64,000 nucleotides of DNA from Leptospira perolatii (GCF_002811875.1 NZ_NPDZ01000003.1:186001-250000), one strand, 5' to 3'; positions 29,604 through 40,267 are shown, counted from the first letter of the stretch. The notes: generated from the sequence alone by a model not told the origin. Numbers and translations are program-made.

Positions 29604-31538
29604 CTATTCAATAAGCTGGTCGTCAATTGCAGAACGAATTTTTTTTAATATTTCATTTGGAATGTATGGTTTTTGCAATACGTCCTTCACACCGGCGCGT
29701 ATCATTTCTATCTTTTTTTCCGGATCTATGAAGCCGCTGGCCAAGATCACCTTCAACTTTGGCTGAAGCTTTTTCATTTGATAGAATAACTGGTCTCCTG
29801 AAATTTCCGGAAGTCCTATATCAGAAAGGACTAGGTCGATTTCAGAAAGATGGTCTCCATATTTGTTGATCGCCTCTCTCCCGTTCGGAACCATTAATAC
29901 AGTATAACCCTTCCCTTCCAACAATACTCGAACCATTTCTCTTAACATTTCTTCGTCTTCTACTACTAAAATGGTCTCTCTTCCTCCTGGCGGCTCCGTA
30001 AGATGAGTGCCGGAATCCAATTTAAAGGAACTAGACTCTGTTTGTGCAGGAAAATATAGATGAAATTTAGTACCGACTCCTAGTGTACTTTCTACCGTAA
30101 TGTAACCACGGTGTCGTTCCACGATTCCAAAAACTGTAGCTAATCCAAGACCCGTTCCTTTTCCTGGTTCCTTGGTTGTGAAGAACGGCTCAAAAATTCT
30201 TTCTCTTGTAAATTCATCCATTCCTTCTCCGGTATCAGAAACGGAAAGTTCGATATAGTGTGAAGGAGTCGCGTCTGGATAAAAGGCTCTCACCTGTTCG
30301 CAGGACACTGCGCATACTCGCAAAAGTAATTTGCCTCCACTCGGCAGCATGGCGTCTCGAGCATTAATGCATAGATTGATGATGACTTGATGGATCTGAG
30401 TATGATCCGCCAAAATCAGAGGCATTTTTTCTTCCAAAGAAGACTCGATTTGGATCAACTTAGGGAACGTTTGCTTCAATAGAGATACGACTTCCGATAC
30501 CACATTATTAATATTTAACAGCTCCATCGTGGTGTCCGCTCTGCGAGCAAAGGTAAGTAACTGTCGGACTAATGAAGTTCCACGATTAATTGCATTTCCT
30601 ATCGAGCTGATATTCTTAGTCCTTCTTTCCACATCGTCAGAATATTTTTCAAGCAAGGAAAGGTGTCCTAACATTATGCTAAGTATATTATTAAAATCGT
30701 GAGCGATCCCACCTGCGAGATTTCCCAAGCTATCCAGTTTTTGTGCCTGTATCAATTGGTGTTCCAATTGTCTTCTTTTGGTGACATCTTTCATGATACC
30801 ACCCACTCCGACGATCTTTCCATCTCGAACAATTGGATGAGTAGAAATCTGTACCCACAAGTACTGCCCCGATTTAACCAGGGCTCTATGCTCGAAAACT
30901 TCTCGGTTTCCCTTTATTGTGGAATTGATAATTTTTTGAACAGGTCCCTTATCTTCCTCTACCACAAAATCAAGAAAATGTTTATTAAGAATTTCTTGTA
31001 TCTTATATCCAGATTTAGGTTCCACAACAGAGCTTACAAATGTTACCCTTCCCTCAATGTCTAGGGAGAAAATCACATCGCTAATATTCTCCACTAACTC
31101 TTGGTAAATATGTCTGGATTCTCTTAATTCGTTTTCTACCTTCTTATTCTCGGTGATGTCCTGGATCATGGCCATCCCATAGGCTATTTCTCCGGCTCCT
31201 TGTTTGATCGGTACGTGATGTACGTTAAAAATTCTTTCTCTAAGCGAAATTTCACAAACAGTCTTTTGGCCAAGCAGCGTTGCCCTGTAATGCGGTTCCA
31301 TCGTTGCATAAATGTCAGGAGGAAGTACTTCTCGAGCCAATTTTCCCACAATTAGCTTGGGGGAAAGTCCCAAATCAGGGAGAATTTCCCCCTCTATCAA
31401 AACGTAACGAAGATCGCGGTCAAAAATAGCAATAGCACCATTCGGAAAATTCTTGGCGATAGCCTGGTACAAGAATTCACCTTGGATGAGCTCGATCCCG
31501 CTTTGAAGTCCTTCGCTAATATACCCTTCATCCATCAT
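29604..31538 (-). CDS. PAS-PAS hybrid histidine kinase with receiver domain
   Basis: This cytoplasmic protein of 644 residues has no membrane segment. The order is an N-terminal PAS-like domain, a second PAS domain with PAC motif, a HisKA domain with H-box [11 protein letters not shown], an ATPase domain ([25 protein letters not shown]) and a C-terminal receiver with acid pocket VVEDEE and phospho-acceptor Asp in LVLSDIGLP. Phosphate would pass from the histidine to its own receiver. An output regulator is not adjacent. I take the ATG at 31538, since the frame upstream only offers a GTG at 31598 with no ribosome site. The input is unknown. Confidence 0.9.
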   Translation of the reverse strand: MMDEGYISEGLQSGIELIQGEFLYQAIAKNFPNGAIAIFDRDLRYVLIEGEILPDLGLSPKLIVGKLAREVLPPDIYATMEPHYRATLLGQKTVCEISLRERIFNVHHVPIKQGAGEIAYGMAMIQDITENKKVENELRESRHIYQELVENISDVIFSLDIEGRVTFVSSVVEPKSGYKIQEILNKHFLDFVVEEDKGPVQKIINSTIKGNREVFEHRALVKSGQYLWVQISTHPIVRDGKIVGVGGIMKDVTKRRQLEHQLIQAQKLDSLGNLAGGIAHDFNNILSIMLGHLSLLEKYSDDVERRTKNISSIGNAINRGTSLVRQLLTFARRADTTMELLNINNVVSEVVSLLKQTFPKLIQIESSLEEKMPLILADHTQIHQVIINLCINARDAMLPSGGKLLLRVCAVSCEQVRAFYPDATPSHYIELSVSDTGEGMDEFTRERIFEPFFTTKEPGKGTGLGLATVFGIVERHRGYITVESTLGVGTKFHLYFPAQTESSSFKLDSGTHLTEPPGGRETILVVEDEEMLREMVRVLLEGKGYTVLMVPNGREAINKYGDHLSEIDLVLSDIGLPEISGDQLFYQMKKLQPKLKVILASGFIDPEKKIEMIRAGVKDVLQKPYIPNEILKKIRSAIDDQLIE

Positions 31539-31733
31539 ACTGGACCATTCTCTAAAGGAGAGTCTCTGTGAATGCAAAAGTCCCGAACTATAAAACACTA
31601 AAAACTAGCTTAAGTAAATCAAAAGATCACCTAGTCTTGTGTTTACGATTAATATTTATCAATAAACGAATCGTCATAAGGTTGCGTTTTCCGTTCCTTT
31701 GCAAAATATGACGCGATATATTTGGACAACGGC

Positions 31734-32867
31734 ATGAATCTGAAAAATATTTCTGGTTTTAAGATGTGTTTGGAACTTTTTAGAAACTTTCGCAGTATCG
31801 ACAAATCTTTTGTCGGCTTATCCTTCTTCCTTTTGCTCTTCGCTTCCTGCGCTACGATTCCGATTACGCAAGGCCAACCGTTAATATCTCATTACGAGGC
31901 CGATTATAAAAATAAAATCCAACTCCAATATCTTGGAACCGGCGGCTTTTTGATCCGTAAGGATAAGAACGTTATCTTTACTGCTCCGTTTTACTCAAAT
32001 CCGGGGTTTATGCGCGTCGGTGTGTTTCCTTTTTCGTTTCCGATTTCTCCAGACATAGACGCGATCGATCGATTACATCCTCGGATTCCTGATTCGGATG
32101 CAAAGGCGATTTTAGTGGGTCACGCACATTACGATCATCTAATGGATGTGCCGTATATCGCCACGAACATAAATAAGAAAGCTTTGATTTATGGCAGCAA
32201 AACTATGATCAATTTGTTGCTTTCTGCAGATCCCGTCTTACCCGCGAATAGGCTTGTGAATATGGAGAGCAAGATGGCTATCCCGGAACAAAAGCAAGGC
32301 GAATGGGTCTGGATCGTAAAGGATGAAATCCGTATCATGGCAATCAAATCGAATCACGCTCCTCACTTCTTTGGCATCAAATTTCTAAAAGGCGAAGTAA
32401 ACGAAAAAAGAGATAGCCCACCTACTTTTGCCTGGCAGTGGAAAGAAGGACAGCCGCTCGCCTACTTGATTGATTTTATGAAGTCTCCCACAGAGGTTGG
32501 ATTCAGAATTCATTATCAAGATGCGGCAAGCGATTATCCGAACTCCTTACTTCCAAAATTCGATTCCGAATCGGATCAGAAAAAGGAAGTAGATTTAGCG
32601 ATTTTGTGTGTAGGCAGTTACAACGAGGTTTCGGAATATCCGGAGTATATAATAAAGTCCATCAAACCGAAGAATATTATTTTAGGTCATTGGGAGGACT
32701 TTTTCAGTTCACCGATAGATACACCGAGTGACGTACTCAATGTCCGCAACCTGCTCTTTGGGAATTCCAGAAAAGACTTTCTGGAAAGGGCAGAAAAACA
32801 CTTACGAAAGGATGCGAGAAAAATCATCCCGAAGCCCGGACATAACTATAATTTTGATCTAAATTAA
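31734..32867 (+). CDS. Lipoprotein with metallo-beta-lactamase fold (UlaG/NAPE-PLD-like)
   Basis: The precursor has a signal segment ending in a lipobox (FFLLLFASC), so it is probably lipid-anchored in the envelope. The mature part is a metallo-beta-lactamase fold of the long type: YLGTGGFLIR, then the zinc motif HAHYDHLMD, a late histidine in SNHAPHF and a final one in ILGHWEDFF. Enzymes of this group hydrolyse phosphodiester, lactone or phospholipid bonds; the substrate is unknown. The frame is open from a TTG at 31722, and I prefer the ATG at 31734 (377 residues). The next ATG (31764) would also leave a complete signal peptide. Two other exported proteins of this fold lie within 11 kb. Confidence 0.8.
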   Translation: MNLKNISGFKMCLELFRNFRSIDKSFVGLSFFLLLFASCATIPITQGQPLISHYEADYKNKIQLQYLGTGGFLIRKDKNVIFTAPFYSNPGFMRVGVFPFSFPISPDIDAIDRLHPRIPDSDAKAILVGHAHYDHLMDVPYIATNINKKALIYGSKTMINLLLSADPVLPANRLVNMESKMAIPEQKQGEWVWIVKDEIRIMAIKSNHAPHFFGIKFLKGEVNEKRDSPPTFAWQWKEGQPLAYLIDFMKSPTEVGFRIHYQDAASDYPNSLLPKFDSESDQKKEVDLAILCVGSYNEVSEYPEYIIKSIKPKNIILGHWEDFFSSPIDTPSDVLNVRNLLFGNSRKDFLERAEKHLRKDARKIIPKPGHNYNFDLN

Positions 32868-33006
32868 CCGAAAGGTTACAATTTGCAAAAATAGGACGTT
32901 TAGAGGTAATCAACGACCGGAGCCACGAATTCAATGGAGTAGGATCATTTTGTAATATCCGTACTTTCATTTGCCGAAAATCTAGTAGGAGAAATAGTGC
33001 CTCGAC

Positions 33007-34338
33007 ATGTTCCGCCTTACTAGTTTTCTCCTACTTTTGCAACTGCTCGGAACCTGCTCCCTATTTTCTCAAACCCTTGAAAAAGACCCGCAGCCCCTTA
33101 CCATCGAAGAATGTGCGAACATTAGCCTAAAACAAAACCTAACTCTTTTGGCAAAGAAGTATGATGTGGACATCGCAAAAGCGGACGAGATACAGGCAGG
33201 ACTTTACAGAAACCCGTCTTTCAGTGCTTTATCTAGCTTAAATCCTTTTGGAAAAAATTATAACCAGTCGAGCACGGGAGGTCCGAGACAGCTCGATTTA
33301 CTCTTAAACGTTCCTCTGGATCTGAGTTCCAAAATAAAGTCAGGAAAGAGAAAGGCCCAAACCTGGACCTATATTTCCGAAGTGATGTTAGAAGCAGCAT
33401 TTCGCGAAGTCGCTTATCAAACTAGGGTTGCCTACCTTGAGCTAGTTCTAAAGGAGAATGTGCTCCAACTACTTCGCGATCGGGAAATCAACTTGCAGCG
33501 GCTCGCAAAAACCATCCAGAATAGGATCGGTGGAAGCGGGATCCAACCCTTACTTCTCACTCGTGCACAACTCGCGGTGGAAAGTGCATCGATAGACACG
33601 CAAGTAGCTGTAGTCGATGTAGAGACAGCGAGGAGAGCCCTTGCTCTCTTACTAGGTAAAGAAGGGTCTCCTGATTTAGTTCCTCTTACAAAACTTCGCG
33701 ATGTACAACTGGAAGATCCTCCAAAGTATGATGAAATTATCGAGACCGTAAAAGAGGATTATCCGAATCTGCAAGCGCTTCGACTAGCGGTAGATTTTTC
33801 TGAAAACCAAATTACAGCAGCCCAAGCACAAGTGTGGGACGACTTTACTCTGTTTGGCGGAGTAAGCAGACAATCAGGAGTGGACGCATATCCCAAGGCT
33901 CTTCCTAATTCGGGCTATCCGATGGAGACTGGGATTCCAGGGCAATCCTCCTGGGCACTCGGGGTGATTATTCCATTGCCGAGTTTAAATCGAAACCAAG
34001 GTAATATTCGAAAGGCCAGAGTCATCAAAGAACAAGCGACAGTCTATTATCGCGCGGCGGAGATTACTTTAGAAAAAGAAGTCAAGACTTTAATTCAGGG
34101 AATGCTTCTTAACAAAAACATAATACAGCAGATCGAATCGAGTCAGCTTCCTAAGGCTCAAAAAGTCTTGAATAACCAGCAACGGCTTTTCGGAACAGGA
34201 GGAGCGAACTTACTCGAATACTTTGACGCAGTCAACGCATATAACGGAACGTTGATGACCTATTACAAGGCGGTTGCGGATTACAGGAAAAACCGGGCCA
34301 AATTGGAATCCTACTTGAACAAAGGGATTCGTCCATGA
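33007..34338 (+). CDS. Outer-membrane efflux protein (TolC/CzcC-like)
   Basis: The 443-residue precursor has a signal peptide (FLLLLQLLGTCSLFSQ) and two OEP repeats rich in heptad helices (LTIEECANISLKQN at the start of the first, AQLAVESASIDTQVAVVD in the second). It would form the trimeric channel that carries substrate across the outer membrane for the RND pump encoded two genes downstream. The stop codon overlaps the start of the adaptor gene (ATGA at 34335-34338). The closing leucine-rich repeats and FGTGGANLLEYFDAVNAYN are usual for CzcC-type proteins. Confidence 0.9.
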   Translation: MFRLTSFLLLLQLLGTCSLFSQTLEKDPQPLTIEECANISLKQNLTLLAKKYDVDIAKADEIQAGLYRNPSFSALSSLNPFGKNYNQSSTGGPRQLDLLLNVPLDLSSKIKSGKRKAQTWTYISEVMLEAAFREVAYQTRVAYLELVLKENVLQLLRDREINLQRLAKTIQNRIGGSGIQPLLLTRAQLAVESASIDTQVAVVDVETARRALALLLGKEGSPDLVPLTKLRDVQLEDPPKYDEIIETVKEDYPNLQALRLAVDFSENQITAAQAQVWDDFTLFGGVSRQSGVDAYPKALPNSGYPMETGIPGQSSWALGVIIPLPSLNRNQGNIRKARVIKEQATVYYRAAEITLEKEVKTLIQGMLLNKNIIQQIESSQLPKAQKVLNNQQRLFGTGGANLLEYFDAVNAYNGTLMTYYKAVADYRKNRAKLESYLNKGIRP

Positions 34339-35153
34339 GCAGGTTGAGAATACTTTTTCTATTTTCATTGGTATGCGCGGCCGCTTTTCTATTTTGGGCA
34401 TGGTGGAAATTTTCCCATCCACCCGAGATCAAACCTGCTCACTATTTTACTAACGACGGTTATATGATCCGTTTTTCGCCCGATTCCGAATTTGTTAAAG
34501 GAATCGTTTCCGAATCCGCAAAACCCTCTCCTCGCGAGGATCGCACCCATTTTCACTCAGTAGGACAAATCATACTTTTGGTGGATAGATCCGGGGCATT
34601 GATCGGACCACAGAGAAGTTTGGTACATTTGGATCCGGAATTATCCGAGAAATTCGGATTAAGCAAAACGAATGCTAAAATAGATACCGCTTTCGGGATA
34701 GTCGATGTTCCAAAGGAACATTCCAATCAGATGCGAATCAATGCAGATCTGGAAATTGCCATCTATGGATTGAGAAAAGCGTCGGCAAACGCGAAGATCG
34801 TAAAAATCCAAAGATCCTTTAGTTCCGCAAACTCCATTACAATTTTATTTAGAATTAATGAAGGAAAGGACTGGTATCCCGGAACTAACTGCGAAGTGAA
34901 TTTCCCGGAGATTACCAGCAAGCCTACCGTAGTACCTGCGCGCTCTATTGTTCATTTTCAGAAATTGGACCATGTGTTCATAGAATGGTCCAAAGGAGTT
35001 TATGCACCTAGAATCGTTACTGTTCTAGAAGAGAATGACCAGACTTTTTCAGTTCTAGGCGTGAATCCAGGAGAGAAAGTCGTCTCCAAGGGAGCAATTC
35101 TACTCCAACCACTTTTGAATATGACCAAGAGCGAAGAGGAAAATAGCTGGTGA
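34335..35153 (+). CDS. Reduced periplasmic adaptor (membrane-fusion protein) of the RND pump
   Basis: The 272-residue protein sits where CzcB is expected, between the outer-membrane channel and the RND pump, overlapping both by four bases. It has one N-terminal hydrophobic helix (ILFLFSLVCAAAFLFWAWW) anchoring it in the inner membrane. A C-terminal region then resembles the beta-barrel and membrane-proximal domains of adaptors (TVVPARSIVHFQ, VFIEWSKGVYAPRIV, VNPGEKVVSKGAILL). Usual CzcB proteins have 350-500 residues with a long alpha-hairpin and a lipoyl domain. No coiled-coil hairpin or paired lipoyl half-motifs are visible here. It is either a minimal adaptor or a diverged one; I see no frameshift. 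Confidence 0.78.
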   Translation: MSRLRILFLFSLVCAAAFLFWAWWKFSHPPEIKPAHYFTNDGYMIRFSPDSEFVKGIVSESAKPSPREDRTHFHSVGQIILLVDRSGALIGPQRSLVHLDPELSEKFGLSKTNAKIDTAFGIVDVPKEHSNQMRINADLEIAIYGLRKASANAKIVKIQRSFSSANSITILFRINEGKDWYPGTNCEVNFPEITSKPTVVPARSIVHFQKLDHVFIEWSKGVYAPRIVTVLEENDQTFSVLGVNPGEKVVSKGAILLQPLLNMTKSEEENSW

Positions 35154-38100
35154 AAGCCGAATCCTTACTTCATAAATCCGTAATTTTCGCGTATGAGGCC
35201 AGGTGGCTTACGTTCTCAATCGCAGTCATCATTTCAGGATTGGGAATTGTAGCATTCCAATTTTTGAATATAGATGCCTATCCTGACATTTCCGGAACTC
35301 AGGTCCAAATTATTACTCCTGTTCCAGGTAGCGCAACCGAAGAGGTAGAAAGACAAGTAACCATTCCAATTGAAAGAACCATGGCTGGACTAGCTCGCGT
35401 AGAAGTCATTCGTTCCAGATCGATTTTTGGACTCTCCTTAGTGCAAATTCTATTTGAAGAAGGTACAAACGATTACTGGGCCCGGGAACAGGTTTATCAA
35501 AAAATGTACGAGGTAAAACTCCCTCCTGGAATCGAGCCCACATTAGGAAGTCTCGCTACCGCATACGGTGAAATCTATCGTTATGAGCTAGTCAAAACCG
35601 ACAAACACGATCCAATGGAACTTAGGACGTTTAACGATTGGGTCGTAGTACCACGATTATTAAGAGCAAAGGGAGTCGTGGAAGTAGCCAACTTTGGGGG
35701 CTTGGGGAAACAGTATGCTATTCACGTAAAACCGGAAGACCTAATGAGGTGCGGAGTAAAACTTCAGGAAATAGTTTCCGCGGTTCAGAATAGTAACAGC
35801 AACAGCGGCGGGTCAATCTTAGAAAGAGGGAGCTCCTCCGTAGTCATCCGAGGAATTGGTCGAGTGACTGATTATAAGGAACTGGAAAATATTTTTATCA
35901 AAAATAGCTTCGGGACCCAGGTTTTCGTAAAAGATATAGGTACTGTAGTTTTAGATCACCTTCCTAGAACCGGAGTATTCGGTAAGAACGATCGAGACGA
36001 CGGTGTGGAAGGAATCGTTCGCATGCGAAGAGGCGAAAATCCTTCTATCGTTCTCGCTAGAATCCAAGAAGCCATCACTGAGTTAAACGAGGAGACCTTA
36101 CCATCGAACATTCGAATTCAACCTTTTTACGATCGTTCCACTCTCATTCATGAAACCTTAGAAACAGTAGCGCATAATACTCTGCTCGGAATCACATTCG
36201 TTATTATCACATTATTCATATTCTTGGGGAATATCAGAATGGCAATGCTGGTCGCTCTAACCATACCATTCTCCTTGTTATTTGCACTTTCTTTAATGTT
36301 CTTTTCGAACATACCGATCAGTCTACTTTCAGTTGGTTCTATTGATTTCGGGATTATTGTAGACGGAGCTGTCATCGTATCCGAGAACATCGTCCGAAAA
36401 TACTCGGAGCGGAAGAGAGCAGGTGCGTCGGAATCGATTACCTTACTAGCGGCAAAAGAAGTGCAGAAACCGATGATCTTCTCTATGGGGATCGTAATCA
36501 TAGCCTACACTCCCTTGCTTTCCCTGACAAGAATAGAAGGGCTTTTGTTCCGGCCAATGGCTTTGACTCTTTGCTTTGCGTTGATCGGTGCATTGATCTT
36601 CGCGTTATATCTAATTCCCCCGCTTTCTGCCCTGTTATTCAAGAATACGGATCGCTTGCACCAACATAAGGAAAGTCGAATATTCTTAAGTATCCAAAAC
36701 GCATACGATCATATTTTGCCTAGGCTTCTTAAGTATAAAAAAAGAGTCGCAGCTTCCTTTTTGGGCTTCTTTATCGGTTTGATTCTGATCATCATACCAA
36801 ATTTAGGGACAGAGTTCCTGCCCTATATGGACGAAGGAGTCTTTTGGTTAAGAACCGGCTTCCCGGAAGGGATCTCTTTGAGAGAAACTTCGGAGTATGC
36901 TTCAGAAATTCGGAAAATGCTGCTTGAATTCGGAGAGATCTCTTACGTAACCTCTCAAACCGGGCGCAACGATGTTGGAACTGACCCTTTCCCATTGGAT
37001 CGAATCGAATTCATGGTCGGACTAAAACCCAAATCAGAATGGAAACAGTTTAAGAACAAATTTGTTTTAGAAGACGCGATTCGAAGAAAATTGAAGTCCA
37101 GATTTCCGACTTTGAGGATGAACCTGACCCAACCGATCATTGACTCTGTCACTGAAGATAGTAATGGAACGTCTGCGGACCTCGCCGTCGAGCTGTTAGG
37201 TCCCGATATGGAAACTCTTAGAGACTTGGCGGCAAAAACGGTTTCCATGCTCAAAGGAATTCACGGGAGTGTAAACGTAAACATCGAGCAAGAAGGACTG
37301 CAACCTCAATTGCAGATCAGAATCGATAAGAAGAAACTCTCTACTTATAGAATCTCTGCGACTTCGGTAAATAACGTTGTGAATACTGCGATCGGAGGCT
37401 TACCGGTTTCCGAAATCAACGAAGACGAAAAAAGGTTCGATATCTTAGTAAAATACGCTCCTGAATACAGGAAGGCTCCCCAGGCGATCGCATTGCTCCC
37501 CGTATTCAACGAACAAGGAGAACCAATCCCCCTGGGGCAAATCTCGGAGATTCGAGTGACCGATGGAGAGACAATCATCGCGAGAGCTAGAGGGAGCAGA
37601 AGGATCACGGTTCGGACGGATATCCGAGGTCGTGCTCAAGGAGACTTCGTAGCCGAAGCTCAATCAAAATTTCGTAATACGATCCAAGTTCCGAAAGGAT
37701 ACAAGGTAGAATGGTTGGGTATGTTCGAAAATTTATCTAGGGCCAGAATTCATTTTGGCTTATTGGTTCCGATTTCTCTTTTACTTATTCTTCTTCTGCT
37801 GCTTTTTCTTTTTAGATCCATTTCCTTATCTATGTTAGTATTACTTTCCGTTCCATTTGCCGCAACCGGATCCATCGTAGCCTTATTCTTGAGAGGGATG
37901 CACCTTTCTGTTTCTGTGGGAGTAGGTTTTACTACGCTATTTGGAATTGCATCGATGCACGGAATCCTTTTAGTGAGCAGAATTCACCACCTACAACAAG
38001 AAGGACTTCCTATTGATCAGGCAATCCTGCAAGGAGCCAGCATGCGACTTAGACCGGTGCTGATGACCTCCTTCGTTGCGTTCATGGGACTATTGCCCGC

Positions 38101-38254
38101 CTCCCTTTCTACCGGAATCGGTTCGGATATCCAAAGACCGATCGCGACTGTGATGGTATGGGGAATTCTGAGCTCCACTTTCCTGAGCTTGATTTTGTTG
38201 CCCGTATTTTACAAAATTATTCAGGACAAAATCAAGATCCGAATTACCGTTTGA
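35150..38254 (+). CDS. Heavy-metal RND efflux pump (CzcA-like)
   Basis: This 1034-residue inner-membrane proton antiporter has 12 helices and two large periplasmic loops. The fourth helix carries DFGIIVDGAVIVSEN, the signature of the heavy-metal RND group; two charged residues in this helix are linked to divalent-cation export (Co, Zn, Cd, Ni). No methionine-rich copper signature is visible. The N-terminal PGSATEEVERQVTIPIE is also typical of CzcA-type pumps. It is the last gene of a three-gene operon with an outer-membrane channel and a small adaptor, each overlapping by four bases. The metal is not determined, and no adjacent metal regulator is seen. Confidence 0.92.
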   Translation: MKAESLLHKSVIFAYEARWLTFSIAVIISGLGIVAFQFLNIDAYPDISGTQVQIITPVPGSATEEVERQVTIPIERTMAGLARVEVIRSRSIFGLSLVQILFEEGTNDYWAREQVYQKMYEVKLPPGIEPTLGSLATAYGEIYRYELVKTDKHDPMELRTFNDWVVVPRLLRAKGVVEVANFGGLGKQYAIHVKPEDLMRCGVKLQEIVSAVQNSNSNSGGSILERGSSSVVIRGIGRVTDYKELENIFIKNSFGTQVFVKDIGTVVLDHLPRTGVFGKNDRDDGVEGIVRMRRGENPSIVLARIQEAITELNEETLPSNIRIQPFYDRSTLIHETLETVAHNTLLGITFVIITLFIFLGNIRMAMLVALTIPFSLLFALSLMFFSNIPISLLSVGSIDFGIIVDGAVIVSENIVRKYSERKRAGASESITLLAAKEVQKPMIFSMGIVIIAYTPLLSLTRIEGLLFRPMALTLCFALIGALIFALYLIPPLSALLFKNTDRLHQHKESRIFLSIQNAYDHILPRLLKYKKRVAASFLGFFIGLILIIIPNLGTEFLPYMDEGVFWLRTGFPEGISLRETSEYASEIRKMLLEFGEISYVTSQTGRNDVGTDPFPLDRIEFMVGLKPKSEWKQFKNKFVLEDAIRRKLKSRFPTLRMNLTQPIIDSVTEDSNGTSADLAVELLGPDMETLRDLAAKTVSMLKGIHGSVNVNIEQEGLQPQLQIRIDKKKLSTYRISATSVNNVVNTAIGGLPVSEINEDEKRFDILVKYAPEYRKAPQAIALLPVFNEQGEPIPLGQISEIRVTDGETIIARARGSRRITVRTDIRGRAQGDFVAEAQSKFRNTIQVPKGYKVEWLGMFENLSRARIHFGLLVPISLLLILLLLLFLFRSISLSMLVLLSVPFAATGSIVALFLRGMHLSVSVGVGFTTLFGIASMHGILLVSRIHHLQQEGLPIDQAILQGASMRLRPVLMTSFVAFMGLLPASLSTGIGSDIQRPIATVMVWGILSSTFLSLILLPVFYKIIQDKIKIRITV

Positions 38255-38269
38255 TCCATTAGAAGTTCT

Positions 38270-39022
38270 TCACCTTTGTCTTTTTGGAAAAGATAAGTCC
38301 AGTCGTTCTATATGTTCTGCAATCGTTTTTGCCACCTTGTAGTTCCTGTACCATTTATCGTCTGACGGCAAAACATGCCAGGAGCTATGCTTGCTGCATT
38401 TCTTGATTACTCTGTCGTATGCTTCTAAATACTTTTCGTAATGATTTGCGGCGATCTCGTCCGATTCGGAATATTTCCAATTTTTCATCGGATCAGAAAT
38501 CCTTTTTCGAATTCTATGCTTTTGCTCACTCGAACTGATATGTAAATAGAATTTCAAAAGAATGGTTCCGTTATCAATCAGATGCCGCTCCAACGCATTG
38601 ATTGTATCATACCTATTCTCCAATATCTCTTTATCCAAATTTTGTGCAATACTAGGCTCTATGATATCCTCGTAATAAGATCGATTGAAAATTTGAATGA
38701 TCCCCTTCTCGGGCAACTCTTTAAAGATTCTCCAAAGAAAGTCGTGCTCCAATTCTACTTCATTAGGAACTTTGAATGCCTTTGCACGAACCCCCAAAGG
38801 GTTCATGCAGGAAAATACATGCCGAATAGTTCCATCCTTTCCAGAGGCGTCAACGCCTTGAAATAGGACCAACATAGAGAACTTCTTTGCAGCAAAGAAA
38901 AGGTTTTGAAGATCAAACAATTCTTTTTGGAGTTTTTCGATCTCTTTCTCTGCCCATTCCTGACTTACATCTTCTGGCGCTTTGGTTTGAATTTTATCTA
39001 ATTCCATTTCGTGGTTTTTCAT
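38270..39022 (-). CDS. ppk2: Polyphosphate kinase 2 family protein
   Basis: The 250-residue cytoplasmic enzyme has the PPK2 Walker A motif GVDASGKDG (56-64), then MNPLGVRAKAFKVPNEVELEHDF (lid and polyphosphate contacts) in pieces, and the Walker B region IFNRSYYEDI. PPK2 enzymes move phosphate between polyphosphate and nucleotides. The domain is single and short, as in class I or III enzymes, and the sequence alone does not decide between mono- and diphosphate nucleotides. It is transcribed alone, convergent with the RND operon and divergent from a metallo-beta-lactamase-fold gene. Confidence 0.9.
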   Translation of the reverse strand: MKNHEMELDKIQTKAPEDVSQEWAEKEIEKLQKELFDLQNLFFAAKKFSMLVLFQGVDASGKDGTIRHVFSCMNPLGVRAKAFKVPNEVELEHDFLWRIFKELPEKGIIQIFNRSYYEDIIEPSIAQNLDKEILENRYDTINALERHLIDNGTILLKFYLHISSSEQKHRIRKRISDPMKNWKYSESDEIAANHYEKYLEAYDRVIKKCSKHSSWHVLPSDDKWYRNYKVAKTIAEHIERLDLSFPKRQR

Positions 39023-39078
39023 ACTCAGACTAACGAAAGTTATCCTTGGAGGCTAAATCTTTCAAACATTTCTTTCCA

Positions 39079-39107
39079 TTGACACGATTTCAATCCCATC
39101 CTCTGAT
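39079..39107 (+). promoter_or_regulatory. Promoter-like sequence before the NAPE-PLD-like gene
   Basis: TTGACA (39079-39084) is followed after 17 bp by TCTGAT (39102-39107), which matches four of six -10 bases. The start codon is 31 bp downstream of the -10. This is pattern matching only. Confidence 0.42.
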
Positions 39108-39137
39108 ACTAAATTTATATAAATCGGGGGAATGATA

Positions 39138-40265
39138 ATGTTTCAAACTAGACGATTTAGAGTTTTATTTTCAATCGGAATCGTATTGCTCGGCCTACTA
39201 CTATTTCTTTTTTGGCAAACTTCTTGTTTCAATTCATTAGGAGGCAATCCGGATGGTCTTCGATTAGAAAAAATGAAATCTGCACGAATGTACAAGGATG
39301 GCAAATTCGAGAACGATCCACTTGTCCCACTTATCACACCCGGATCTTATATGCAAATGATTCGTCGGCAATTGTTCGGCACTGAGCAAAGAAATCCTGC
39401 TCGCGACATCCCTATCGTCAAAGTCGATCCTTCCACCTTTTCCAAAAAAATTTCTCCCGGACTTAGAGCGATCTGGCTTGGACATTCTACCCTCTTATTG
39501 GAAATCGATGGTACTAGAATCTTGACCGATCCGGTATTTTCGGATCGTGTCTCTCCTTTTAGAAATATCGGACCAGAAAGATTTTTCCCTTTGCCATTAA
39601 CTCTGGACCAACTTCCAAAGATTGATGCGATCTTGATCTCGCATGATCACTACGATCATCTAGATATGGAGTCTAGCAAGGTCTTAGCTAAACAAGGCGC
39701 ACGGTTTTTTGTTCCCTTAGGAGTGGGAGCTCATCTAGAATCTTGGGGAATACCAGAGACTCAGATCGTTGAAATGGATTGGTGGGAAAAAAATAGAGTT
39801 GGTTCTTTGGAAGTCGTATGTACTCCGGCGGTTCACTATTCGGGCCGCGGCCTTTTGAATCGAAATTCTACTTTATGGTCGTCGTGGATTCTGTTAGGCG
39901 AAAAGCATAACTTTTTTCACAGTGGAGACACCGGTTACTCTTCACACTTTGCAGAAATTGGAAAATTGTACGGCCCTTTCGATCTCACCTCGATAAAAAT
40001 CGGAGCATACGACTGGACTTGGGAAGGAATACATATGAACCCAGAAAGTGCAATTCAGGCTCACCTCGATTTAAGGGGCTTAAAAATGATTCCGGTGCAC
40101 TGGGGAACTTTCAATTTAGCGATCCACTCTTGGGAAGAGCCAATTCTAAGAGCATTAAAGGCGGCCGCGAAAAATCAGGTTCAGATTTTGACGCCTAAGC
40201 CGGGTCAGTTGGTAGATCCTTCGACTCCAATAAGCTACACAAATTGGTGGGAAGAAGCAAACTGA
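39138..40265 (+). CDS. Membrane-anchored metallo-beta-lactamase-fold hydrolase (NAPE-PLD-like)
   Basis: This protein of 375 residues has one N-terminal hydrophobic helix (ILLLGLLLFLFWQTS in part) and a metallo-beta-lactamase domain of the NAPE-PLD/RomA type. The visible metal motifs are SHDHYDHLD (His-x-His-x-Asp-His), HYSGRG, HSGDTGY and the late VHWGTF. Members hydrolyse phospholipid-like phosphodiesters. A cysteine (TSC) ends the hydrophobic stretch, so lipidation is possible. The ATG at 39138 has GGGGGA six bases upstream; the earlier ATG at 39132 is too close to it. It converges with the alpha/beta hydrolase gene, and the two stop codons are 2 bp apart. Confidence 0.85.
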   Translation: MFQTRRFRVLFSIGIVLLGLLLFLFWQTSCFNSLGGNPDGLRLEKMKSARMYKDGKFENDPLVPLITPGSYMQMIRRQLFGTEQRNPARDIPIVKVDPSTFSKKISPGLRAIWLGHSTLLLEIDGTRILTDPVFSDRVSPFRNIGPERFFPLPLTLDQLPKIDAILISHDHYDHLDMESSKVLAKQGARFFVPLGVGAHLESWGIPETQIVEMDWWEKNRVGSLEVVCTPAVHYSGRGLLNRNSTLWSSWILLGEKHNFFHSGDTGYSSHFAEIGKLYGPFDLTSIKIGAYDWTWEGIHMNPESAIQAHLDLRGLKMIPVHWGTFNLAIHSWEEPILRALKAAAKNQVQILTPKPGQLVDPSTPISYTNWWEEAN

Positions 40266-40267
40266 GC

